NCBI GenBank assembly: GCA_021229015.1
Contig: CM037781.1
Span: forward strand, 71,874,903-71,938,902
Source: Solen grandis
Taxonomy: Eukaryota; Mollusca; Bivalvia; Adapedonta; Solenidae
Reading direction: 5' to 3'
DNA length: 64,000 bases
The notes below the pieces were generated by a model, which searched no databases, was not told the origin of the DNA, and saw only the letters and a list, made by a program, of their open reading frames with translations. Shown piece after piece: positions 56,958 through 64,000 of the stretch (positions are counted from its first letter, which is position 1; each line of letters opens with the position of its first letter). The position numbers and the translations under genes were made by a program.

Positions 56958-57189
56958 TTAACCCTTTCCCTTATAGAGGATACCATGAAAAGACCTATGC
57001 GAACAGCATAAAACCAGATCAGCCTGATCAGGCTGATCAGGTTTTATGCTGTTCGCTGCTCCTCAGTGGTCTGGTAATGAGGATATATAATTAAATTTGG
57101 TAAGGTTTGAGTTTGGCTTTCTGCAGATCAGGCTTTATGTGGTACCTACTGAGTGCGTCAAAATGAGTCTATATGAGGAAAAGGGTTAA
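56958..57189 (+). mobile_element. TTAA-flanked MITE, copy 3
   Basis: TTAA at 56958-56961 and 57186-57189, ends CCCTTTCCCTTATA and its partner. The central palindrome here is GATCAGCCTGATCAGGCTGATC-like, shorter than in copy 1. Same orientation as copy 2. The 95-codon frame 56807-57094 runs through its left half and is not a gene. Confidence 0.88.
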
Positions 57190-57822
57190 GATCCCATGTA
57201 CTTATGTTCTGGTTTGGAAATATTCCATGCCGTGGTCACGACTTTCCGTGTACCCCGGGAAATATTCGGAAAAGTCTTGTTTTGTAAATTGAGGTTGAAA
57301 ACGATTAGTTATTGCAATCTTTTTACTACAGTCCTGTGTCTAGGAAATATGTTTTTGGACACTTTTTGTGGAGAATTTCAGTTACGTAACTTAAGAAACG
57401 TTCCTCTAGTCAGTCCAATTCATTTACCATGCTACTCGTAGTTTATCGAGTATTATAGTATGCTTCTTCGAATTAATGTACCATTTTTCATTATACTTCT
57501 TTATATGAGTTTATGATACAAATTATAAAGAAAAAAAATACACGTACAATAATAAAAAAAAATCGAATAATAATATAACTTTTAAGAAGAATGAATAATT
57601 TATTCAAAATTATTTTGTCACTAAACATAAGTTGTCATATTTTTATCTTTATTATTTTTTTATTCGGTCCAAATTTTAGATGTTGGTATAATATTTTTTT
57701 TTCAACAAAAAAAATTCTCAGGATGTTATCTGCAAGTAAAGTTCTGTATTAATTCATTTCTCATGCCACCCGAGACATTACGAGACCTTGTTAAACCAAT
57801 CAACGTGGATGTTAATACAATT
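57190..57822. other. Non-coding AT-rich stretch
   Basis: An 81-codon plus frame (57196-57441) without recognised family; otherwise A/T-rich sequence. Confidence 0.3.
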
Positions 57823-57957
57823 CAATTCAATTCTACTTTATTCAATTCACAAGTTACAAAAAGTAACAATGAGTGAAATACAAAATCAAATTCAAAATAT
57901 CCGTTCGGTGGGTGATGATTCTTAGAGAGGGAGAGAGAGAGAGAGAGAGAGAGAGAT
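57823..57957 (-). mobile_element. Probable LINE 3' tail with adjoining (GA)n
   Basis: The plus-strand text AATTCAATTCAATTCTACTTTA + TTCAATTCACAAG reads on the minus strand as a TTGAA-type LINE tail, like that at 806-830. A (GA)n run (57924-57955) follows. No coding sequence remains. Confidence 0.45.
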
Positions 57958-58349
57958 CATGGGGAAAGTTCTCTTTCCACATATAATGTGTTTAACCTGT
58001 TATAAATACATACATTTATATGAAGCCAATATACATACAGTTTCACAAATCTATTAAACATGCTCTAAACTATTCATTTATATTTTACATAGACTGAAAC
58101 ACAAATAATAAACCTACAGGAAAGAGTGCTATATTTAGTTAATTTATCGTCATAATGTAAATAACAATTCCAAATAAAATTATAATTAAGTAAGTGTATT
58201 CGCTGTAAATAGTCTGGAATAATAATTGAACATAGCAATATTGACTTTATACCATGTCATAGAATAGGTAACGCCATTGGAATGCATAAATTAATGTTTC
58301 AAGATATCAATTCAATGATTGAATAAGAGAGAGAAGGGGGTTGAATTGG

Positions 58350-58455
58350 TCTACCCGTGTATGTTTATACACTTTGGTTCTTACTCCACCTGTAATTCAA
58401 TTGAAGTTGCTGTATGACGGAAATACCCCCCGAAGCAACGGTACCATCAAAACAA
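58350..58455 (+). mobile_element. SINE family B fragment
   Basis: TTGGTTCTTACTCCACCTGT, AATTCAATTGAAGTTGCTGT and GACGGAAATACCCCCCGAAG + CAACGGTACCA align with the 3' half of the SINE B body. Confidence 0.65.
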
Positions 58456-58689
58456 CATTTTACACTGTAGTACACGGATGAAATTTGTCACAGTACAACC
58501 TTTTCTTTTCTGAGGTGCTGATAGGTAGCAATTCCGTACCAGCTGAAGATTCTTGCATGCTGGTCTGGTCTTATACCCGGAGTACAAGGCATGTTCATGA
58601 TTAAGTCACTATACTGACTTATTTCTCTTTATTAGTTGGAAATTATTTATTTAAGGCGTTTTGGGGAACTTTGTCTTCAAGGAAACGGT

Positions 58690-58900
58690 AAAGTCTGATT
58701 CACTGCAAAAACACACCATAGACAAATGACATTATACCTAACATAGTCACGTGAGCCTGACATTGATTCAACCAATCCTTGAATAACGCTACACACATTT
58801 ACAATTTTAACGACTTGAGTTACTGTACGTCGCGGGTCTTGGATCGTAGATCGAACACACTACGTCCAGATTATGGTTTGGATGTTCTTTCAACTCAGCT
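58690..58900 (-). mobile_element. Degraded SINE family A, minus strand
   Basis: Plus-strand pieces CACACCATAGACAAATGACA, TTGATTCAACCAATCCTTGA, TTTACAATTTTAACGACTTG and ACGTCGCGGGTCTTGGATCG match the reverse complement of the SINE A body and head in the right order, with low identity. Confidence 0.45.
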
Positions 58901-60702
58901 ATAGGGAACCAGCCGTTGTGAAATTAGAAACTTTGTAAAATGGAGCTTTGCTTGTGGAAACTAAACATATTCTTAATTACATTTGCCTTTGTGACCTGAT
59001 TCTGTACTTTCCTTATACTTTACGTAAATTTCAATAAGCAACTAACAGTGATATTAACAACAATCGTCTTATAGGTTCCTATTTTAATTGAAAAGAGATT
59101 ACTTTGGAGCTTATTGTAATACGCTCCTTTATATTATACAATTACAGGGACAATTACATAATTAAAACATTCGTTTTAAATGAGAAAACGGTATATATAT
59201 AGTAATGTGATCCAATAATTTTCTCAAATTTCCTATCATTCCACTATCCCTTGGTGTGATGGATAGACGTTCGTATATTGCTGTCATTATGAAAATGCAA
59301 CACTCACAGTCTAATCTTATAAGCAGTAGATGTAATTCTTGAATTGATCATGTAGAAGGCAACGAATGTAGAAAACTGTGTCAAATGTAAAAGTACGCGC
59401 AGTTGCAAAATTATCTTCGTTTAGGTAATTTTTAGTATACAAATACTTTCGGTAAAATAACCAGAATTGTTATACGAAATTCTATTTATAGTATATTGAT
59501 ATATATCAAAATTCTCTATTCAGCTGCATTCCTTTGATAAGTTTTCGGTAGGTTTACAGATGCTGGAGTTTGTTTTTTTTTGTTTTTTTGGGGGGGGGGC
59601 GCGTTTCCGTAAAGGTTTGGATCACTGTAAGATCATAAACACCTGCAATGATCTTCATAGAATGTCTAACATTCATTTGTAGTGTGAATATCCGTACGCT
59701 TAATATCAGAAATTTTGTGTTGTTATGTTTACCTTATTAGTTAAATTTGATTAAATTACATGTTTCAGTTTTCAGTTTTATTTCAAAGAGCCAGAAGGTC
59801 GTCCGACCCATGCGGCAAACATAAAATTACATAATATTAACATGACGGTACATGTGATTTTGCGTGCTTTTCATATGTTTTATATGACAGCACTACATGT
59901 ATATCTTCTAGGGTAAGTGACCTTCTATATTTTTTCAAAATAAAAAAAAATGAAACTTCAAACTATAGAAATCAACGACAATCTGGATTCACACTTTTTT
60001 ATGCAAATGAGTGTTTCAAGATATTACAACTAGGTTTGGTTGCCTTTAGGTATTTTCGGCAGTGACGTGTAACCTTACAGATAGTTGAAGGACTAATATT
60101 CTCGTTCCTCGTTCGTCTGGTTTTATATTTTTGAATGGCAGATAGACCATCTGATTCATTTTATTTTGTTTAGCACTTCATGCAATGAGTTGTCATTGCT
60201 ATCCTTTATTCCCCTTTCTCTTAAATATGTTCAGCTCTTAATTGCATACAATGCTAGGTCGCTTATATAATCTCGTTACTGAACACAGTCTTGAAATTAA
60301 CCTTGCTATTTGCCAAGCTGAAGAATCAATTTCAATAAATGAGTACTCACAAAACATTGTTTACTTGCCTAATTTTGAATTTGTACTTAAATTTTTAAAA
60401 GCTTTTTTTGTGTGTTACAACGCTTACATAATTAATTCAGTTTTCTTTTTTTCTCCGGAAATATGCTTAGAAAAATTCATAATGAGCAATGTTCAAAATA
60501 CCTTAAATGATAAAATGTAAGAGTAAACCTTTTCAAGTGTAATGCATTTTACATTATGACACGCAATGTTTACAAAAGGTGTTCATTTTCATTTGCCAGG
60601 ATCAATATGTGCACTATGATAGCATAATTCCATTATCAATATTTTAGAAACCATCATCAAATGAGACAGAACAAACATTGTATTATAGGTATCCATAATG
60701 TA
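58901..60702. other. Non-coding AT-rich stretch
   Basis: 59768-59830 (CAGTTTTATTTCAAAGAGCC, GAAGGTCGTCCGACCCATGC) resembles a LINE 3' end on the minus strand, weakly. A G run is at 59591-59599. The 92-codon plus frame 60242-60520 has no recognised family. Confidence 0.35.
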
Positions 60703-60865
60703 CAGTCAAACATGTTTAAGCGGTCAATTAAGGAAACAAGAGTACGTGATCGCTTAACAGAGGTGCTCGCTAAATGTAGATAAAACGTATAACAAACTGC
60801 TAGTTTATTACTGATATTAAAACTGCCCGCCATATGCAGGGTGGTCGCTAATACAGGTTCAACTG
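60703..60865. mobile_element. 163-bp pogo/Tigger-type MITE
   Basis: Flanked by TA on both sides (60701-60702, 60866-60867). The left end CAGTCAAACATGTTTAAGCG and the right end, read inward, CAGTTGAACCTGTATTAGCG, form a TIR of about 24 bp. TA duplication and CAGT..AAC..GT ends are typical of Tc1/mariner-pogo non-autonomous elements. Confidence 0.8.
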
Positions 60866-60867
60866 TA

Positions 60868-62077
60868 TATCATTTTATCTCACAACTCGGCGCACATAGA
60901 ATATCTCATCGCTTATCGCGATTTTTTCCTGGGGTATAATAAGCTGATGTTAGTGTTAGCTGTGTGTTAATTTCACTGTAAAATTTCTGATACGTCTCTT
61001 AAAATCAGAATAAAACAAGTGCTAATCTTATTGAAAACGAGGGTATGGTTACTACTTTAAAGGTACAAATAACCTCGTGCGGTTTCAGTTAGTATTTCAT
61101 TTGATCCGCTATCTTAGATTACCGCGAAGATGTACCTAACATATGAATTATTGATGTGCATATGTCAAATAGACTAAAATGCATGAACTTTTATATCCAT
61201 GAAACTGTTGGATGTCGGGAAAAACGCGGATATACTCGAATGTTATGCAATTCCCTATCTCCATGTTGTTGTTTTTTTTGTTTTTTTGTTGTTTTTTTTA
61301 TTTATTTTGTTTTGTTTTTTGTCCATTTACATGTACCTCCTTTTGGAGTTCATTTCTAATGTATGTTTGATTTCTCGTATGGCATTTTTGTCCTTCCTCA
61401 TTCAGTATTTTCTTGTTAATATTTTTGTGTGTGTTTTCTTTTAAATCGACTGAAAGGACTATCACCATCTCACCAATCAGGAAACATGCAAGTTAATACT
61501 ACACTGAGTTTTATATTAGACTTTTCTACAGACATTCATTTGAATAAAATACATAAGACGAATAAAGCTCTAAACATACAATCTCACGGGTAATGCCAAA
61601 CTGTCTGAAAATTGCTTCATGTTCTCACAGAATATTGGTATACGATATCTCTACAGACTATGCATAATAACCAACACTTCCGTTTTTGACAGACTGGTTG
61701 GGTGTATATCTGTCCCTCATTTGCAATTCTAACAAAACCAGTTGTAGAACTGATCTTGTGATTAGGCCGTACACTCACGCGGATAACGGAAACCTCACCT
61801 CCATAATATAAGATTGACGTACATTACTCCTGCTTTTGTTTTAAATTTAAGATTATTTACGTTATGTCGATTGGGTAGATTATTCCTCTTGACAGTCCCT
61901 GGATGGGACCGGAGCTTTGCGCCAGATCAGGTCTTGAGCAATGTTCGATCCACACTTTACTCCCCTAATGTTATTCAAAAGATGTTGTGAAATCCGCTGA
62001 TTTCTGGAATAAAGACAATTTTTTCACTTGATTACTCTTGAACACTGAAACTAACGATTGGTTGATTGATTTTTTGA
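60868..62077. other. Non-coding AT-rich stretch
   Basis: No gene recognised. The overlapping plus frames 61156-61359 and 61199-61444 are driven by a T-rich tract (61270-61320) that yields Phe/Cys/Val runs. Confidence 0.35.
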
Positions 62078-62309
62078 ATTTACCGTCGCTGCGACAATAT
62101 CTCAGTCATATAGCGACGTCCAGCTAATTACACGTGGAGGAAGACCCCGAATACACAGAGGTATCCGGGTAGAACCATCGATCTACCTCAAGCCAGCTGG
62201 AAGGCTTACTCACATGAAACTGCGAATGACACTGACCGGATTCGAACCCATGCGGTGAGGGATTGAGTGATTGTTAAAGTCAGCGATTTACCCTCTCGGC
62301 CACGGAGCC
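62078..62309 (-). mobile_element. SINE family B, minus strand
   Basis: The plus strand reads TTTACCGTCGCTGCGACAAT, TCAGTCATATAGCGACGTCC, CAAGCCAGCTGGAAGGCTTA, B box GGATTCGAACCC, and the A-box side CTCTCGGCCACGGAGCC at the right edge. Almost full length. Confidence 0.88.
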
Positions 62310-63416
62310 TACTCCCCACTCCCCCGCCCCCCCCCCGAAACTAACGAAGCCACCTATATAAAGTCGGCCATACAGAATTTGTATAGACATGAAATTATAG
62401 CCAGTCTCCCATGTTACTTTTTGTACATTTTAATTACATATTCTATGAATATGGATTACATCGATTGAGCCCACGTAATGTGTGTGTGATCTTTCCGTCG
62501 ACCTACAACGTGAAACAGCATGGCTAAAAGGATAAATAGAAACGAAAGTTGATGGACATCCAGTACCTATCACAGATAAATATATGTATGTACTAAAATT
62601 CATAAGAAGAGTAGTATTTAATAGAATACAATGATGCAATCACTCATTTGACCCTGAAAAGAAAAAACGATTTTCAATCTTATGAAAGCACCAGTTCTGT
62701 TCTTGCCGTGTGCATTATTTGTAAGCCATATATTTGTTAAGAGATATAGGATTTTGCTATTAGGCATTTACATTTCATATATCTTACGATGATATTGAAC
62801 TATTTTAAATGAAAGGGTTAAGAATGGAAACTAAGTTATTAACATTTTTTGCAACTTTTTTTTTCTAGCATTTTTCTTGGCTACCTTATTGTTATTCGAA
62901 TAAAGTCTTGCTAGTGATGTTGTTTATGCTTTATGTTTGTTTGTTTCCTGCAGTGTGTATTTAAATTCTTTTCCAAATCTCTTGAGAAGAAAAATAATCT
63001 TGGATCAATATGTGTATTTTGGGGAGAGCTGTACGGAATAGAGGGCTGGTTGGCTATTGATTTAGGGGGAATTTAATCGAGATACAAGATTTGGCGACTG
63101 GCACATGGTAAACCATGGCTTCTGTTCGACAGGAACTCCTGTTGAAATCAAAATCTGAGTTGATGTGGTCATGCAAACTCTTTCCCGGGAGATTTGTATT
63201 TTATACGTCAAGATCACTGAACAGATTAGGCACGCCAAAAAAAAAAAAACCACGTCATTTTTGTAATGTAGATGCCAAAGACTCCAAGCTGTCCGTGTGT
63301 TGATTACAAATGTAAGCACATTTGCCTTTCCTTACTGAAGCCGTGTTCAACAAAGGGTATCTGAAATCTTCGGTTAGCCAATATGAAAAACGAATGTTGC
63401 TGTTTTTTTTTTTTTT
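62310..63416. other. Non-coding stretch
   Basis: A C-rich run adjoins the SINE (62322-62336). The frames at 62271-62468, 62430-62639 and 63062-63319 have no recognised family. Nothing else seen. Confidence 0.35.
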
Positions 63417-64000
63417 AGGTTTTCGCATCGCTTGCGAAAACCTATTGTTCTTCTTCTGTTTTATTTTTATTATTATTATTTTTCTAACCCTTTTTTGTGA
63501 ACGGCATATCACCATGATAGAAAAAAGCCACAATTATGAAATTTTTACCAGTTTCTTATATTTATCTGAACTTGATCCTAACGTTGAGAAAATTTTCATT
63601 TTTGTCTTATTTTTGCCGCTAGGGGGCGCTTTGAAAAAAATCTACAAATGCTAATAACTCTGTTATTTGAGGTCCGATTCAGATGTGTTTTTTGCATTGT
63701 GTTCCTTGTCAAAAGCCTAATCAAATATGATAGGTTTCAAAAATCTGCGTATATAAAACTTTTGACTACGGAAGGTTGAAAGTTCGAACCTCGCAAAAAA
63801 CAGTGAAAATGAAGGTAGGTCTACGAAAAAAGTGCCCATTTTTATTGGAATTGAGATAAAAGAATTTTGTTTGTTGCATATGATTTGCAAGACATATACG
63901 CACAAAATATATGGGGTGGCGAATTCGGGAAATGCATGGTTTGTCCACAGAACGCGGTCAAACTTAACCAATATTTTCGAAAAATCAACATTTTCAAAGC
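63417..64000. repeat. Dispersed bivalve-type repeat running off the right edge
   Basis: Opens with the perfect hairpin AGGTTTTCGC/GCGAAAACCT (63417-63442), followed by ATTGTTCTTCTTCTGTTTTA. This hairpin start is typical of a repeat seen in many bivalve genomes. It contains GCCGCTAGGGGGCGCTTTG (63614-63632). The frames 63255-63533, 63322-63654, 63717-63971 and 63766-63948 overlap within or across it and are not considered genes. The right end lies outside the window. Confidence 0.65.

Noticed and set aside
60242..60520. 92-codon plus-strand frame
   Set aside because: No recognised domain, no paralogue, composition like surrounding AT-rich DNA.
61156..61444. Two overlapping plus-strand frames rich in Phe and Cys
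   Set aside because: Generated by a T-rich tract; low complexity.

Overview
The window is AT-rich eukaryotic DNA from an invertebrate. The repeat content points to a marine bivalve mollusc: tRNA-derived SINEs with GTTCGA boxes, CR1/L2/jockey-type LINE scraps, a GGGCCATGATGGCCCT repeat, a GGTTTTCGC...GCGAAAACC repeat and TGACCTTGACCTTTGACC tandem repeats. The bivalve assignment is an inference from repeat style. I find no intact host gene. The longest open frame (400 codons, minus strand, 18295-19497) is a Ty3/gypsy integrase. Two runs of 100 N (598-697, 50698-50797) are assembly gaps.

The main large-scale structure is an old, diverged segmental duplication. Block 1 (about 1.6-16.0 kb), block 2 (about 16.3-25.5 kb) and block 3 (about 26.1-35.4 kb) share many short landmarks in the same order. 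Examples are 6.46/20.30/27.30 kb, 6.78/21.15/27.60 kb, 11.3/22.2/28.4 kb and 13.4/23.3/34.0 kb. A further copy of the right end of block 1 lies inverted at 51.08-52.55 kb. Weaker pairs link 35.9/48.9 kb, 37.9/50.1 kb and 40.0/44.9 kb. Some segments keep a shared reading frame between copies, at 14.98/25.3/52.2 kb, 15.8/51.2 kb and 11.5/22.4/28.6 kb. They may be exon relics, but I recognise none of them.

Mobile elements sit on this scaffold, and several can be timed by comparing blocks. Block 1 holds two minus-strand LINE remnants (806-1440, 3822-5510), two plus-strand LINE tails (8.64-9.07 kb), a full tRNA-SINE (8033-8339) and a 1.3-kb repeat with perfect AGGTCA direct repeats. Block 2 carries a SINE plus gypsy pol insertion (18.30-19.90 kb) and a 14-copy 43-bp minisatellite (20.53-21.13 kb), both absent from block 1. 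Block 3 carries a TTAA-flanked MITE whose empty site survives in block 2. It also carries an internally deleted pogo/Tigger transposase pseudogene (30.25-32.32 kb), itself split by an 848-bp inverted-repeat element with a GATGAG target duplication.

From 35.4 to 64 kb the DNA is mostly unannotated AT-rich sequence. It contains a tail-to-tail SINE pair (35.1-35.7 kb), terminal-inverted-repeat MITEs (36.53, 53.86, 56.96, 60.70 kb), a local tandem duplication (43.5-44.6 kb), a 1-kb foldback element with an internal 118-bp higher-order repeat (46.69-47.68 kb) and more SINE copies. A bivalve-type repeat runs off the right edge (63.42 kb onward). Nothing suggests an operon, bacterial system or CRISPR array. 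What appears new is the structural biology: block duplication, nested transposition and the foldback element.
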